Positions 11,008 to 21,190 of a stretch of 64,000 nt of DNA are shown one piece after another. Position 1 is the stretch's first letter. Each line of letters begins with the position of its first letter. Under the pieces are notes generated by a model, which worked only from the letters and a program-made list of their open reading frames with translations, was not told where the DNA came from and did no database searches. Origin of the DNA: Aeromonas sp. RU39B (GTDB lineage Bacteria; Pseudomonadota; Gammaproteobacteria; Enterobacterales; Aeromonadaceae); the NCBI RefSeq assembly GCF_900156095.1, contig NZ_FTMJ01000003.1, forward strand, positions 186,001 to 250,000, in the 5' to 3' direction. The position numbers and the translations under genes were made by a program.

Positions 11008-12041
11008 TGCGGATTTTTCCAGAGCAGCTGGATGAGCATCTAAGAGCAGGGCTTCGGCCCTGCTATCTTGTTTTTGGTGACGAGCCACTGCTCAAACTGG
11101 AAGCCATCGATAGCATTCGCCGCACAGCGCGCGAGAAAGGCTTCGATGAGCGCCACAGCTTTACCGTTGAGCCGGGGCTGGACTGGAACCAGATCTACGA
11201 TGCCTGTCAGGCGCTCTCCCTGTTCTCCAGCCGCCAGGTGATCGAGCTCGAGTTGCCCGCCAAGATGGACAAGGATCTGGCCGGACGCATCACCGAAATT
11301 GGCCAGCAGCTGCACAGTGATCTACTGCTGATCCTGTCAGGCCCGCGCCTGACGCAGGCCCAGACCAAGGCCGCCTGGTTCGACAAACTGGAAAAACAGG
11401 GCGTCTGGGTGCCGGTCAATCATCCCGAGCCACGCTTTTTTCCGCGCTGGATGAGTACCCGTTTTCAACGCTTCGGTCTCAAAGCGATGCCGGATGCCGT
11501 CAACTTCATGTGCCACAGTTATGAAGGCAATCTGCTGGCCGCCAGCCAGGAGATTGAGAAGCTCACCCTGCTCTCACCGCCCCAGCCGGTGACGGTTGCG
11601 TATCTGCAAGAGACCATCACCCGCCACGCCCATTTCACCCCGTTTCAGCTGGTCGATACCCTGCTGGAGGGGAAAATCAACCGGGCCCAGCGTATTCTGG
11701 CTGCGCTACGTGCCGAAGGTACCGAGCCCGGTCAGCTGGCCTGGGTGCTGGCGCGTGAACTCGAACAGTTGCAAACCCTGGCGCTGGCCCGGCAGGAAGG
11801 CCAATCGCTGAGCGAACATTTTAATCGTCTGCGCATCTGGCAAAGCCGCCAGCAACTTATCAATCAAGCACTTAACCGCCTGCCGGTCAGCAAGTTAAGT
11901 CAGTTGTGGCTGGTAATGGCAGAGCTTGACCAGAGCCTGCGCCAATTTGACCAAGAGCGTGCCTGGTTGTGGCTGGCGACCCTCTGCATCGGTTTTCGCG
12001 ATGCTGCTCCGCTGCCGCTCGCAGAGGCGCTGCCATGCTAA
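11007..12041 (+). CDS. holA: DNA polymerase III subunit delta
   Basis: Clamp-loader wrench subunit (344 residues), which opens the beta clamp in the DnaX complex. The N-terminus PEQLDEHLRAGLRPCYLVFGDEPLL is the typical HolA start, and the length and position between lptE and nadD match E. coli. It is translationally coupled on both sides: ATG overlaps the lptE stop, and nadD starts inside its last codons. Confidence 0.95.
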   Translation: MRIFPEQLDEHLRAGLRPCYLVFGDEPLLKLEAIDSIRRTAREKGFDERHSFTVEPGLDWNQIYDACQALSLFSSRQVIELELPAKMDKDLAGRITEIGQQLHSDLLLILSGPRLTQAQTKAAWFDKLEKQGVWVPVNHPEPRFFPRWMSTRFQRFGLKAMPDAVNFMCHSYEGNLLAASQEIEKLTLLSPPQPVTVAYLQETITRHAHFTPFQLVDTLLEGKINRAQRILAALRAEGTEPGQLAWVLARELEQLQTLALARQEGQSLSEHFNRLRIWQSRQQLINQALNRLPVSKLSQLWLVMAELDQSLRQFDQERAWLWLATLCIGFRDAAPLPLAEALPC

Positions 12042-12712
12042 GAGCCCCTCTCGGCCTGCTCGGTGGCACCTTCGATCCTATCCACATGGGGCATATCCAG
12101 CCGGCATTGGCTGCGCGTGATGCCATTGGCCTGCGTGAACTGCGCCTGCTGCCCAACCGACTGCCGCCCCATCGTGCACTGCCCCACTGCAGTGCCCAGC
12201 AGCGCCTTACCATGGTGCGTCTGGCGGCCGCCGAGTTTGGCCTGACCGTCGATGAGCGCGAATTGCACCGCCACAAGCCCTCCTGGACAGTGGATACGCT
12301 CGAAGAGCTGCGCCGTGAGCTGCCCGATACACCGCTCTGTTTCCTGATGGGGATGGATTCACTGTTGAGCCTGCCCACCTGGCACCGCTGGCAGCGGCTG
12401 CTGGAGTTGGCCCATCTGGTGGTCAGCGTGCGACCCGGTTGGGACCACAAGGTAGCCGGCGAGACGCTGCAAATCCTGTTGGCCGAGCACGAGACTCACA
12501 CACCCGAAGCACTGCGCAATACGCTGGCAGGCCATATCTGGTTTTCCGCCAATGCGCCGCTGGCCCTCTCGGCCACCGACATTCGTGCGCTGCTGGCAAC
12601 AGGGAACGATCCGGGCGAACTGTTGCCTCAATCAGTAGCAGAGTATATTCGTCAGCATGGTCTCTATGTGGGAAAGCGGGATGCTCATGATATAATCCGC
12701 GCCCCCCGCTAG
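12035..12712 (+). CDS. nadD: Nicotinate-nucleotide adenylyltransferase
   Basis: Makes nicotinic acid adenine dinucleotide from nicotinate mononucleotide and ATP in NAD synthesis. It has 225 residues from the ATG at 12035. The nucleotidyltransferase motif LLGGTFDPIHMGH (GxFxPxHxGH) and the C-terminal motif LSATDIRALLATG (SxTxxR type) are visible. The start overlaps the holA 3' end by seven bases. A longer in-frame start inside holA is rejected because it would precede the conserved N-terminus by 22 unrelated residues. Confidence 0.96.
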   Translation: MLRAPLGLLGGTFDPIHMGHIQPALAARDAIGLRELRLLPNRLPPHRALPHCSAQQRLTMVRLAAAEFGLTVDERELHRHKPSWTVDTLEELRRELPDTPLCFLMGMDSLLSLPTWHRWQRLLELAHLVVSVRPGWDHKVAGETLQILLAEHETHTPEALRNTLAGHIWFSANAPLALSATDIRALLATGNDPGELLPQSVAEYIRQHGLYVGKRDAHDIIRAPR

Positions 12713-12742
12713 CCGCCGAGACGCTATCACAGGAGAAGGTCA

Positions 12743-13081
12743 TTGCAAGGCAACGCTCTACACGCCTTTATCATCGACAAGATTGATGACATGAAGGGCC
12801 GCGACATCATTACTCTGGACGTCCGCGGCAAATCCTCCATCACAGATACCCTCATCATCTGCTCGGGCAACTCCAACCGCCACGTTCGCTCTATCGCGCA
12901 CCATGTCGCCAGTGAATTGAAACTGGCTGGCCATGACCCGCTGGGTGTCGAGGGACAAGAGAGCGCCGAGTGGGTGCTGGTTGACTTGGGCGACGTGGTC
13001 GTTCACGTGATGCAGGATGAATATCGCGATTTCTATCAACTGGAAAAACTGTGGGGCGGCGCCCCTCTTGAAGCAGCCTGA
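12743..13081 (+). CDS. rsfS: Ribosome silencing factor RsfS
   Basis: A 112-residue Iojap/RsfS protein that binds uL14 and blocks subunit joining during starvation. The start is TTG at 12743 with AGGAGAAGG seven bases upstream; no ATG is available nearby. Conserved segments include [37 protein letters not shown] and [14 protein letters not shown] DFYQLEKLW. rlmH follows after three bases. Confidence 0.95.
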   Translation: MQGNALHAFIIDKIDDMKGRDIITLDVRGKSSITDTLIICSGNSNRHVRSIAHHVASELKLAGHDPLGVEGQESAEWVLVDLGDVVVHVMQDEYRDFYQLEKLWGGAPLEAA

Positions 13082-13084
13082 TCG

Positions 13085-13552
13085 ATGAAACTCCAGTTGA
13101 TTGCGGTGGGCACCAAGATGCCCGCCTGGGTAGAGACCGGCTTTGAAGAGTATCGCCGCCGCTTCCCGAAAGACATGCCCTTTGAGCTCACCGAAGTTGC
13201 CGCCGGCAAACGTGGCAAAAACGCCGACATTCCCCGGATCCTGCAAAAGGAGGGGGAAGCGATGCTGGCGGTTGCCGGGCGCTCACGCATTGTCACGCTC
13301 GACATTCCGGGCAAGCCCTGGACAACCGAACAACTGGCCGTGCAGCTCGAGGCGTGGAAACTGGATGGTCGCGACGTGGCGCTGCTGATCGGCGGCCCGG
13401 AAGGCCTCTCGCCCGAGTGCAAGCAGGCTGCCGAGCAGAGCTGGTCGCTCTCGCCGCTGACCCTGCCGCATCCGCTGGTGCGCGTGGTGGTGGCCGAGAG
13501 TCTCTATCGTGCCTGGAGCATCACCACCAACCACCCATACCACCGGGAGTGA
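13085..13552 (+). CDS. rlmH: 23S rRNA pseudouridine-1915 N3-methyltransferase
   Basis: SPOUT-class methyltransferase acting on helix 69 of the assembled 70S ribosome. It has 155 residues, the family length. The SAM-binding knot is seen in [12 protein letters not shown] and the C-terminal [20 protein letters not shown]. It is directly downstream of rsfS, as in E. coli. Confidence 0.96.
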   Translation: MKLQLIAVGTKMPAWVETGFEEYRRRFPKDMPFELTEVAAGKRGKNADIPRILQKEGEAMLAVAGRSRIVTLDIPGKPWTTEQLAVQLEAWKLDGRDVALLIGGPEGLSPECKQAAEQSWSLSPLTLPHPLVRVVVAESLYRAWSITTNHPYHRE

Positions 13553-13603
13553 TGCCATGGTCGCCCCTGTTATTGATTCTGCTGCGCGCAGCAAGGAGCC
13601 CAC

Positions 13604-15526
13604 ATGCTAAAAGATCGGGTTCAGATGCGCGACCACAGTGCCGAAGGCGGACTCTTCTTCCGCCGGACTCTGGTTGCCTTTATCGGTATGCTGGTGCTGA
13701 TGGTGGTGCTGTTTGGCAACCTCTATTATCTGCAGATTCTCTCGTTCGATACCTACCAGACCCGCTCTAACGACAACCGCATCCGGGTGGTGCCGGTCGC
13801 GCCGACCCGTGGCCTCATCTATGACACCAACGGTGTACTGCTGGCGGAAAACCGCCCGGTCTACAGTCTGGAAATCGTGCCCGAAGAGGCTGGCGATGTG
13901 GCCAAAATGGCCGATGATCTGGTCGCCCTTTTGGAACTGCCGCCCGGTACCAAAGAGAAGTTCCTCGCTGAAACCAAGCGCCAACGCCGTTTCAAACCGG
14001 TGGCCCTGTATGAAAAGCTCAGCGAGAAGCAGGTCGCCATCTTCTCACTCAACCAATACCGCTATCCGGGCGCCAGCATTGAGGCCTACCTCAAGCGCTA
14101 CTACCCGTTTGGCGACACCCTGACCCATGCACTGGGTTATGTCTCCAAGATCAACACCAAGGATCTCGAGCGGCTCGACGCCGATGGCAAGCTCTCCAAC
14201 TACGCAGCCAGCAAAGATATCGGCAAGCAGGGTGTCGAAAAGTACTACGAGGACGTGCTGCACGGCACTACCGGCTACCAGGAAGTCGAGGTGAACAACC
14301 GCGGCCGTATTGTGCGAACTCTCAAGTTCCTGCCGCCGATCCCGGGCAAGGATATCTACCTCAACATCGATATCCGTCTGCAACTGCGTGCCCAGCAGTT
14401 GCTGGCAGGCCGCCGCGGTGCGGTGATCATGGTCGATCCCAAAACCGGCGCGATCCTCGCCATGGAGTCGAGCCCGAGTTACGACCCCAATCTGTTTGTT
14501 AACGGCATCAGCGGACCGGATTACTCCGGCCTGCTCAACGATCCAGCGCGCCCCTTGGTAAACCGGACCACTCAGGGTATCTATGCACCGGCTTCGACCG
14601 TGAAGCCGATGATGTCGGTGATGGGTCTCAACGAAGGGGCGATTACTCCAACCTATCGCTATTTTGGCGGCCCGACCTTCTCGATTCCGGGGACCACCAA
14701 GAAGTTTCGCGACTGGAAGAAGTGGGGCCACGGCTGGCTCGATGTCTACCGGGCCATTGAGGTTTCGGCGGATACCTACTTCTACGATCTGGCCTATCGA
14801 GTCGGTATCGATCGCATCAACGAATACATGACCAAATTTGGCTTTGGCCAGTACAGCGGCGTCGATATCTACGAAGAGACCAAGGGCGTCATGCCGTCGC
14901 GGGAGTGGAAGCGCAAGCGCTGGCATCAAGCCTGGTTCCAGGGCGACACCATCTCCATCGGGATCGGCCAAGGCTATTGGAGTGCCACGCCAATCCAGCT
15001 AGCTCGTGGTATCAGTATCCTGACCCAAAATGGCCACGATGTGACTCCGCACCTGCTCAAGCGCACCACCACGGCCACCAGCAGCCAGGATGCGCCGGTC
15101 AACCCCAACATGGCGCTGCAGGTGAAAGATGACAACTACTGGAAAGTGGCTCGTGAGGGGATGTGGCGCGTCATCAACGGTCATGAAGGGACCGGTCGAC
15201 GAGCGTTTGCCAATACCCCCTATGTGGCTGCCGGTAAATCGGGGACGGCCCAGGTTATCGGCCTGAAAGAGAACCAGACCTACAACGCCCACGCCATCAA
15301 GGAAGAGCACCGTGACAACGCCCTGTTCGTCTCGTTTGCACCTTATGAAGATCCCAAGGCGGTGATTGCGCTGGTTCTGGAAAACGCCGGTGGCGGCTCG
15401 GTTAATGCCGCGCCAGTAGCTCGCGCCATGTTTGATGCCCTGCTGCTGCCGCCAGAGCCCCAACTGCCCCCCGCCCCGCCGCGTAAACCTGCCTATGAGC
15501 AGATGGCGCAGGAGAAGCAACCATGA
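13604..15526 (+). CDS. mrdA: Penicillin-binding protein 2 (elongasome transpeptidase)
   Basis: Class B PBP that crosslinks lateral-wall peptidoglycan together with RodA. It has 640 residues, one N-terminal membrane anchor (about residues 23-45) and a PBP dimerisation domain. The transpeptidase motifs are STVK (S331, K334), SAD and KSGTAQ. A good AAGGAG lies before the ATG. The stop overlaps the mrdB ATG by four bases. Confidence 0.96.
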   Translation: MLKDRVQMRDHSAEGGLFFRRTLVAFIGMLVLMVVLFGNLYYLQILSFDTYQTRSNDNRIRVVPVAPTRGLIYDTNGVLLAENRPVYSLEIVPEEAGDVAKMADDLVALLELPPGTKEKFLAETKRQRRFKPVALYEKLSEKQVAIFSLNQYRYPGASIEAYLKRYYPFGDTLTHALGYVSKINTKDLERLDADGKLSNYAASKDIGKQGVEKYYEDVLHGTTGYQEVEVNNRGRIVRTLKFLPPIPGKDIYLNIDIRLQLRAQQLLAGRRGAVIMVDPKTGAILAMESSPSYDPNLFVNGISGPDYSGLLNDPARPLVNRTTQGIYAPASTVKPMMSVMGLNEGAITPTYRYFGGPTFSIPGTTKKFRDWKKWGHGWLDVYRAIEVSADTYFYDLAYRVGIDRINEYMTKFGFGQYSGVDIYEETKGVMPSREWKRKRWHQAWFQGDTISIGIGQGYWSATPIQLARGISILTQNGHDVTPHLLKRTTTATSSQDAPVNPNMALQVKDDNYWKVAREGMWRVINGHEGTGRRAFANTPYVAAGKSGTAQVIGLKENQTYNAHAIKEEHRDNALFVSFAPYEDPKAVIALVLENAGGGSVNAAPVARAMFDALLLPPEPQLPPAPPRKPAYEQMAQEKQP

Positions 15527-16626
15527 ATAACTCTGAACGCCAGAACAACCTCTGGTATCGCCTGCACATTGATGTGCCCCTGCTGATCGGCCTCTTGGCC
15601 ATCATGGCGCTCTCGATGGTGGTGCTCTACTCCGCATCGGGTCAGAGCATGGATGACCTGATGCGCCAACTGATGCGTGGCCTGCTATCGCTCGGCATCA
15701 TGATTGTGATGGCGCAGTTTCATCCCAACTTTTACGCCCGCTGGGCGGTGCCCCTGTTTGCCGTGGTGGTGTTGTTACTCATTGCGGTGGACGTATTTGG
15801 CCATATCGGTAAAGGGGCGCAGCGCTGGCTCGATCTGGGCTTTATGAAGTTCCAACCGTCAGAGCTGATGAAGCTGTCGATGCCGGTGATGGTGGCGGTT
15901 TGGCTCAGCCGCCATCCGCTGCCGCCCAAGTTCACCCATCTGCTGATCAGCATCATGCTGGTGCTGGTGCCGACATTACTGATCGCCGCTCAGCCGGATC
16001 TGGGGACCTCGATTCTGGTTGCCGCATCGGGCTTTTTCGTGATCTTCTTGGCAGGGATCAGCTGGTGGCTGATTGGTCTGGCAGTGCTGATGGTGGCCGC
16101 CTTTTTGCCCATCATGTGGTTCTTCCTGATGCACGACTACCAGCGCCAGCGGGTGTTGATGCTGATCGATCCGGAAAAAGATCCGCTCGGCCGCGGCTAT
16201 CACATCATTCAGTCCAAGATTGCCATCGGATCTGGCGGCCTGTTTGGCAAGGGGTGGTTGCAGGGCACCCAATCCCAGCTTGAGTTTCTGCCCGAGCGCC
16301 ATACCGACTTTATCTTCGCGGTTTACAGCGAAGAGTTCGGTTTGATTGGGGTTGCCATCCTGATGCTGCTCTATCTCTATGTGATCAGTCGCAGCCTCTA
16401 TATCTCGATGCAGGCGCAAAGTAGCTTCGAGCGGCTGCTCGGCGGCGCCCTGACACTGACCTTCTTCGTCTATGTGTTTGTTAACATGGGTATGGTGAGC
16501 GGCATCCTGCCCGTCGTGGGCGTTCCCCTGCCACTGGTGAGCTACGGTGGCACCTCCATGGTGACCCTGATGGCCGGCTTTGGCATCCTGATGTCCATCC
16601 ACACTCACCGTCGCCTGCTGGCATAG
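15523..16626 (+). CDS. mrdB: Peptidoglycan glycosyltransferase RodA
   Basis: SEDS-family polytopic membrane protein (367 residues, about ten hydrophobic segments). It polymerises lipid II for cell elongation as partner of PBP2, which is encoded just upstream with overlapping codons. Conserved SEDS segments seen include [41 protein letters not shown] and [14 protein letters not shown], shown in part here. Confidence 0.95.
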   Translation: MNNSERQNNLWYRLHIDVPLLIGLLAIMALSMVVLYSASGQSMDDLMRQLMRGLLSLGIMIVMAQFHPNFYARWAVPLFAVVVLLLIAVDVFGHIGKGAQRWLDLGFMKFQPSELMKLSMPVMVAVWLSRHPLPPKFTHLLISIMLVLVPTLLIAAQPDLGTSILVAASGFFVIFLAGISWWLIGLAVLMVAAFLPIMWFFLMHDYQRQRVLMLIDPEKDPLGRGYHIIQSKIAIGSGGLFGKGWLQGTQSQLEFLPERHTDFIFAVYSEEFGLIGVAILMLLYLYVISRSLYISMQAQSSFERLLGGALTLTFFVYVFVNMGMVSGILPVVGVPLPLVSYGGTSMVTLMAGFGILMSIHTHRRLLA

Positions 16627-16755
16627 TCTGTCGCAGCTCACACTTTCCGGGGAGGCATGGTCGCCCAGTGCGTGCTACCATGCCGCCTCGGTTTGTCTGT
16701 TTTATCGCCTGACCGGCACACCGACCAACAACCTGAAAGACACGAAAGGAATGTC

Positions 16756-17619
16756 ATGACAATGCTTTGCCGCACACTCCTCTCTGGCTGCCTTGCTTTG
16801 TTGCTGGTTGCCTGTAGCCATCATCCGGCGCCGACGGCGGCGACCGGGAACACTGCTGCCAACACGCAGCAGGAGCCACCTCTTTACGAGGTGCTGGCCC
16901 GTGCCAATGCGGCCGGCCAAGAGCCACTTTACAACAGCGATCGCTCGGTCTTGCAATCCAGTGACCAGGGCGTCGACGCCGATCCCGAGCCGCTGGCCAA
17001 TTGGGCGCGCTCCGGTCGCTATCGCGCCACCGGCACTGCCTCCTGGCTGGCGCACGACCTTGATGGTCGCCGCACCGCCAGTGGCGAAGTAATGAGCAGC
17101 CGTAAATTCACGGCGGCGCACCGCTCTCTGCCGCTGGGCAGCTATGTGCGGGTCACCAACCTCAACAACGGTCGTCAGGTCATCGTCAAGATCAACGATC
17201 GCGGTCCGTTTAACCGCCATTTGCTGATCGATATCAGCCATGCAGCCGCCGCTGAAATTGGCATGGCGCGCAGTGGCACGGCGAAAGTGCGTCTGGAAAC
17301 AGTCAGCCCGGCGCTGGCCCGCGCCCAGGCCAAACCTGAGCCAGAGCTCACCGCATCAACCCGCCGCCACGCCAAAAAAACCGTGGATGACGCGCCGGTG
17401 GTGGGTGGTAAGAAGCTGCAGGTGCTCAGCGGTAGCCATAAAGAGAAACTGGTCGCGCAAGGCAAGCAATTGCAAAAGCAGTTGCACGTTCCCTATTACG
17501 TGGTCAGTAATGGTCAATGGCACCGACTGGTGCTGGGGCCAGTGCCGACCAAGCAACAGCAGATGTTGATGAAAAAAGTGAAAAAACTGGGCTATCGCCA
17601 AGCCTATTTCATCAGTTAG
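16756..17619 (+). CDS. rlpA: Septal-ring lytic transglycosylase / rare lipoprotein A
   Basis: Outer-membrane lipoprotein of 287 residues. The signal sequence ends in LLLVAC, followed by a double-psi beta-barrel domain (about residues 90-185, with TGTASWLAHDLDGRRTASGE and NDRGPFN) and a C-terminal SPOR domain (about 215-287) that would bind denuded septal peptidoglycan. The start is the ATG at 16756 after AAAGGA. RlpA cleaves naked glycans in Pseudomonas; activity here is inferred. It lies between mrdB and dacA as in E. coli. Confidence 0.92.
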   Translation: MTMLCRTLLSGCLALLLVACSHHPAPTAATGNTAANTQQEPPLYEVLARANAAGQEPLYNSDRSVLQSSDQGVDADPEPLANWARSGRYRATGTASWLAHDLDGRRTASGEVMSSRKFTAAHRSLPLGSYVRVTNLNNGRQVIVKINDRGPFNRHLLIDISHAAAAEIGMARSGTAKVRLETVSPALARAQAKPEPELTASTRRHAKKTVDDAPVVGGKKLQVLSGSHKEKLVAQGKQLQKQLHVPYYVVSNGQWHRLVLGPVPTKQQQMLMKKVKKLGYRQAYFIS

Positions 17620-17673
17620 TCAATTCACAAGCGCCAGATTGTCGCTTCCGCTGTGTAGCGCAAGGGCACATCT

Positions 17674-17681
17674 GGTATAGT
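17674..17681 (+). promoter_or_regulatory. Candidate extended -10 promoter for dacA
   Basis: TGGTATAGT has the TGn extension and a near-consensus -10, about 65 bp upstream of dacA. A T-run and a GGGGTCC/GGACCCC hairpin follow within the leader. No good -35 is seen, as expected for an extended -10. Confidence 0.45.
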
Positions 17682-17743
17682 GGAGCCCGTTTTTTTGTTC
17701 CAGGGGTCCGTGGGACCCCACCAGGCACCCAGGAAGTCCCAAG

Positions 17744-18913
17744 ATGTCCAAACTTGTCAATGCTCTGCTTCTCACCACCCTGGCCAGTGCCGCTGCCTCT
17801 GTCAGCGCCGAGTCGCCTATGGTTCCCACTCCACCCGCCATCGCCGCCAAGTCCTATATCCTGATGGACTACTACACCGGCCAAACGCTGGTCGAGTTGA
17901 ACTCCAACGAGCGCCTCCCGCCTGCCAGCCTGACCAAGATGATGACCTCTTACATCATCGGCCAGGAGCTGCTCAAGGGGAACATCAAGCGTGATGACAT
18001 GGTCACCGTTAGCCAGAACGCCTGGTCCAAGAACTACTCCGACTCCTCCAAGATGTTCATCGAAGTGGGCAAACAGGTCTCGGTCGATGACCTTAACAAG
18101 GGGATCATCATCCAGTCCGGTAACGATGCCTGTGTCGCCATGGCCGAACACATCGCCGGCAGTACCGACTCCTTTGCTGACATGATGAACACCTGGGCCA
18201 CCAAGCTCGGCATGAAGGACTCCCACTTCATGAACCCGCACGGTTTGTTCGACGATAACCACTACTCCACCGCACACGACATGGCCGTCCTCGGTCAGGC
18301 CTTGATTCGCGATGTGCCGGAAGAGTACAAGATTTACTCGCAGAAAGACTTCCAGTTCAACGGTATTACCCAGCACAACCGTAACCGTCTGCTGTGGGAC
18401 ACCTCGCTCAACGTCGATGGCATCAAGACCGGCCACGTCAGTGAAATCGGCTACAACCTGGTTGCCTCCGCCACCAACAAAGAGGGGATGCGCCTTATCT
18501 CCGTGGTGATGGGGACCGAGAGCGAGCGGGTGCGCGCTGACGAGAGCAAGAAGCTGCTGACCTACGGTTTCCGCTTCTTCCAGACTCTGACCCCGTATAA
18601 GGCCGGAACCGAGCTGGTCAACCAGAAGATCTGGATGGGTGACAAGCCGACCGTGAAGCTGGGTGTCGATAAAGACGTAGCAGTGACCATTACCCGTGGT
18701 CAGGCTGACAAGCTCAAGGCTGATTTCCAACTCGACAGCGAGCTGAAGGCACCGCTGACCAAGGGCCAGCAAGTGGGTACCGTCTCCGTCAAGCTCGATG
18801 GCAAAGAGATTGCCAAAGCGCCGCTGGTTGCCCTCGAAGAGGTGCAAGAAGGCAATCTGCTCAGCCGCGTTTGGGATTACCTGATGATGCTGATCCAGAG
18901 CCTGCTTAAGTAA
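17744..18913 (+). CDS. dacA: D-alanyl-D-alanine carboxypeptidase (PBP5/6)
   Basis: Periplasmic, membrane-tethered DD-carboxypeptidase that trims pentapeptide side chains. It has 389 residues, a signal peptide ending near ASVSAE, active-site motif SLTK (S62, K65), SGN and KTG (GIKTGHV). The C-terminus (LLSRVWDYLMMLIQSLLK) is an amphipathic helix anchoring the protein to the inner membrane. A clear terminator follows. Confidence 0.96.
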   Translation: MSKLVNALLLTTLASAAASVSAESPMVPTPPAIAAKSYILMDYYTGQTLVELNSNERLPPASLTKMMTSYIIGQELLKGNIKRDDMVTVSQNAWSKNYSDSSKMFIEVGKQVSVDDLNKGIIIQSGNDACVAMAEHIAGSTDSFADMMNTWATKLGMKDSHFMNPHGLFDDNHYSTAHDMAVLGQALIRDVPEEYKIYSQKDFQFNGITQHNRNRLLWDTSLNVDGIKTGHVSEIGYNLVASATNKEGMRLISVVMGTESERVRADESKKLLTYGFRFFQTLTPYKAGTELVNQKIWMGDKPTVKLGVDKDVAVTITRGQADKLKADFQLDSELKAPLTKGQQVGTVSVKLDGKEIAKAPLVALEEVQEGNLLSRVWDYLMMLIQSLLK

Positions 18914-18930
18914 TCGGCTCACTCTGCAAG

Positions 18931-18955
18931 ACGGCGCCACTAGGCGCCGTTTTTC
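18931..18955 (+). terminator. Terminator after dacA
   Basis: ACGGCGCC and GGCGCCGT arms around ACTA, followed by five T residues. Confidence 0.85.
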
Positions 18956-19154
18956 ATTTCACCTGTAATAACCTTTCGGTTTATCGGTTCCGCCCACCCT
19001 GGATTTGTGGTAAAAAGCACCACCTCACCATCATGGTATCTGCCCGCCTCGGGTTGAAGCTGCCCGGTTGCGCCCCCATACTGTGATGCATCCCGTTTCG
19101 GGATTGAGCAAGATAATCTACGGGCAGCCCGAGCTGCCCAGCAAAGGTGAAGCA

Positions 19155-19418
19155 ATGAATACCAAGTTTGACGAGCTGCTCGAGTTCCCCTGCAAGTTCC
19201 CGTTTAAGGTACTGGGCGTGGCCGATCCCGCCCTGCCGGATCGGGTGGTGGAAGTGCTGCAGCAGCATGCACCGGGCACTTACAGCCCGAGCGTGCGTCC
19301 CAGCACCAAGGGCAATTATCACTCGGTCACCGTGACCGTGATTGCCCATAGCAAAGAACACATCGAAGCGATGTACGTTGCCCTCGGCGAGATCGAACAG
19401 GTCCGCTACGTACTGTAA
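19155..19418 (+). CDS. ybeD: YbeD/DUF493 family protein
   Basis: An 87-residue small regulatory-type protein with an ACT-like fold in this family; function is not established. The start [21 protein letters not shown] is the family N-terminus, with AAAGGTGAAG just upstream. The dacA-ybeD-lipB order is the same as in E. coli. The preceding 200 bp after the dacA terminator should hold the promoter for ybeD-lipB-lipA. Confidence 0.92.
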   Translation: MNTKFDELLEFPCKFPFKVLGVADPALPDRVVEVLQQHAPGTYSPSVRPSTKGNYHSVTVTVIAHSKEHIEAMYVALGEIEQVRYVL

Positions 19419-19468
19419 GCGTTGTTCGCCCCGCCGTGCCGGGGCGATATTACATTGACGAGGAAGTG

Positions 19469-20122
19469 ATGCCGCAGGATCTCCCGCCCCTGATTGTTCG
19501 CCATCTTGGCCGCCGCCCCTATCTCGCGGTATGGGATGCCATGAAGGCCTTCACCGACCAGCGCAGTGGCGATACGCCCGATGAGTTCTGGCTGGTGGAG
19601 CACGATCCGGTCTTCACCCAGGGACAGGCCGGCAAGGCTGAGCACCTGATCAATCCCGGCGATATCCCGGTGGTCCAGAGCGATCGTGGCGGGCAGATTA
19701 CCTATCACGGCCCTGGCCAGCTGGTGCTCTATGTGCTGGTCGATGTGCGCCGCAGTCACCTGTCGGTGCGCGAGCTGGTCAGCGCGCTGGAAAACGCCAT
19801 CATAGCCACCCTCGCCAAGTGGAATATCGAATCTTATGCCAAGCCCGATGCACCTGGCGTCTATGTTAATGGCGCCAAAATAGCATCACTGGGACTGCGT
19901 ATTCGTAAAGGCTGCTCGTTTCACGGGCTGGCCCTGAACATCAATATGGATCTTGCCCCCTTCTTGCGCATCAACCCGTGCGGCTATGCCGGCATGGCGA
20001 TGACCCAAGCCAGTGCCTTGGGTGGGCCACAAAGCGTCTCTGACGCTGCACCGGTTCTGGTCGCCGAACTGGCGAGCCGGATCGGCTACCACACAATAAC
20101 GAACACCGAGAGTGAATCATGA
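19469..20122 (+). CDS. lipB: Octanoyl-ACP:protein N-octanoyltransferase
   Basis: Transfers octanoate from ACP to lipoyl domains, the first step of endogenous lipoylation. It has 217 residues from the ATG at 19469 (GAGGAAG ahead). The motif [14 protein letters not shown] and the catalytic-cysteine region INPCGYAGM, with Lys in GAKIASLG, are present. The stop overlaps the lipA ATG. Confidence 0.95.
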   Translation: MPQDLPPLIVRHLGRRPYLAVWDAMKAFTDQRSGDTPDEFWLVEHDPVFTQGQAGKAEHLINPGDIPVVQSDRGGQITYHGPGQLVLYVLVDVRRSHLSVRELVSALENAIIATLAKWNIESYAKPDAPGVYVNGAKIASLGLRIRKGCSFHGLALNINMDLAPFLRINPCGYAGMAMTQASALGGPQSVSDAAPVLVAELASRIGYHTITNTESES

Positions 20123-21084
20123 GCAAACCCATTCGTATGGAGCCGGGCGTCAAGCTGCGTGATGCCGACAAGATGGCGCTGATCCCGGTCAAGTTCATGC
20201 CGGACGCCGACGAGGAAGTGCTGCGCAAGCCCGACTGGATGCGGATCAAGCTGCCGCCCAGCAGCCAGAAGATCGATCACATCAAGAGCACCCTGCGCAA
20301 AAACAAGCTGCACTCGGTGTGTGAAGAGGCCTCCTGCCCCAACCTGGCCGAGTGCTTCAACCACGGTACGGCCACCTTCATGATCATGGGTGCCATCTGT
20401 ACTCGTCGTTGCCCCTTCTGCGATGTGGCCCACGGTCGTCCGCTGCCGCTCGACCCGGAAGAGCCGAAAAAGCTGGCGCTGACCATCAAAGAGATGAACC
20501 TGCGTTACGTGGTGATCACCTCGGTGGATCGCGATGACCTGCGTGATGGCGGTGCCCAGCATTTTGCCGACTGCATCCGCGAGATTCGTGAGCACAGCCC
20601 GCAGACCCGCATCGAGATCCTGACTCCGGATTTTCGTGGCCGGATGGAGCAGGCGCTTGAGGTCTTTCGTGAAACGCCGCCGGATGTGTTTAACCACAAC
20701 CTGGAAACTGCCCCGCGCCTCTACCGCGTGGCCCGTCCTGGCGCCGATTACAAGTGGTCGCTGGAGCTGCTACGCCGGATCAAGGAGATGCACCCGGACC
20801 TGCCAACCAAGTCCGGTCTGATGATGGGTCTTGGCGAAACCAACGAAGAGATCGCCGAGGTTCTCAAAGATCTGCGTGCTCATGGCGTCAACATGCTGAC
20901 GCTGGGTCAATATCTGCAGCCAAGCCGTCACCATCTGCCGGTCAAGCGCTACGTGCCGCCAGCTGAGTTTGATGCGCTTAAAGACGTGGCCATGGAGCTG
21001 GGCTTTACCCACGCCGCCTGCGGTCCGTTTGTGCGTTCGTCCTATCACGCCGACCTGCAAGCCAAGGGTGTCGAGGTGAAATAA
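20119..21084 (+). CDS. lipA: Lipoyl synthase
   Basis: Radical-SAM enzyme inserting two sulfurs into the protein-bound octanoyl chain. It has 321 residues. The auxiliary-cluster motif [12 protein letters not shown] and the radical-SAM motif CTRRCPFC are both intact, as is the C-terminal RSSY serine ligand region. It partners with LipB, encoded upstream with a four-base overlap. A terminator follows. Confidence 0.97.
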   Translation: MSKPIRMEPGVKLRDADKMALIPVKFMPDADEEVLRKPDWMRIKLPPSSQKIDHIKSTLRKNKLHSVCEEASCPNLAECFNHGTATFMIMGAICTRRCPFCDVAHGRPLPLDPEEPKKLALTIKEMNLRYVVITSVDRDDLRDGGAQHFADCIREIREHSPQTRIEILTPDFRGRMEQALEVFRETPPDVFNHNLETAPRLYRVARPGADYKWSLELLRRIKEMHPDLPTKSGLMMGLGETNEEIAEVLKDLRAHGVNMLTLGQYLQPSRHHLPVKRYVPPAEFDALKDVAMELGFTHAACGPFVRSSYHADLQAKGVEVK

Positions 21085-21102
21085 CCTCGGTCCCTTGCAG
21101 AG

Positions 21103-21126
21103 AAAAGGCGCCACCCGGCGCCTTTT
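21103..21126 (+). terminator. Terminator after lipA
   Basis: AAAAGGCGCC, ACC-type loop and GGCGCCTTTT. It is nearly identical to the hairpin following lnt. Confidence 0.85.
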
Positions 21127-21145
21127 CTACATCTCTATCCGCTGT

Positions 21146-21178
21146 AAACAACAACGCCCGGCAAGCCGGGCGTTGTTT
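21146..21178 (-). terminator. Terminator of ackA
   Basis: AACAACGCCCGGC / GCCGGGCGTTGTT form a long perfect stem around AA. It lies 13 bases beyond the ackA stop, with T-run on the minus strand. Confidence 0.85.
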
Positions 21179-21190
21179 CATCAAGTGGAC

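Noticed and set aside
8392..11088. 898-codon open frame antisense to leuS and lptE
   Set aside because: Mirrors leuS codon structure, spans two real sense genes, and resembles no protein family.
17612..18940. 442-codon open frame antisense to dacA
   Set aside because: Shadow of dacA; crosses the dacA promoter and terminator.
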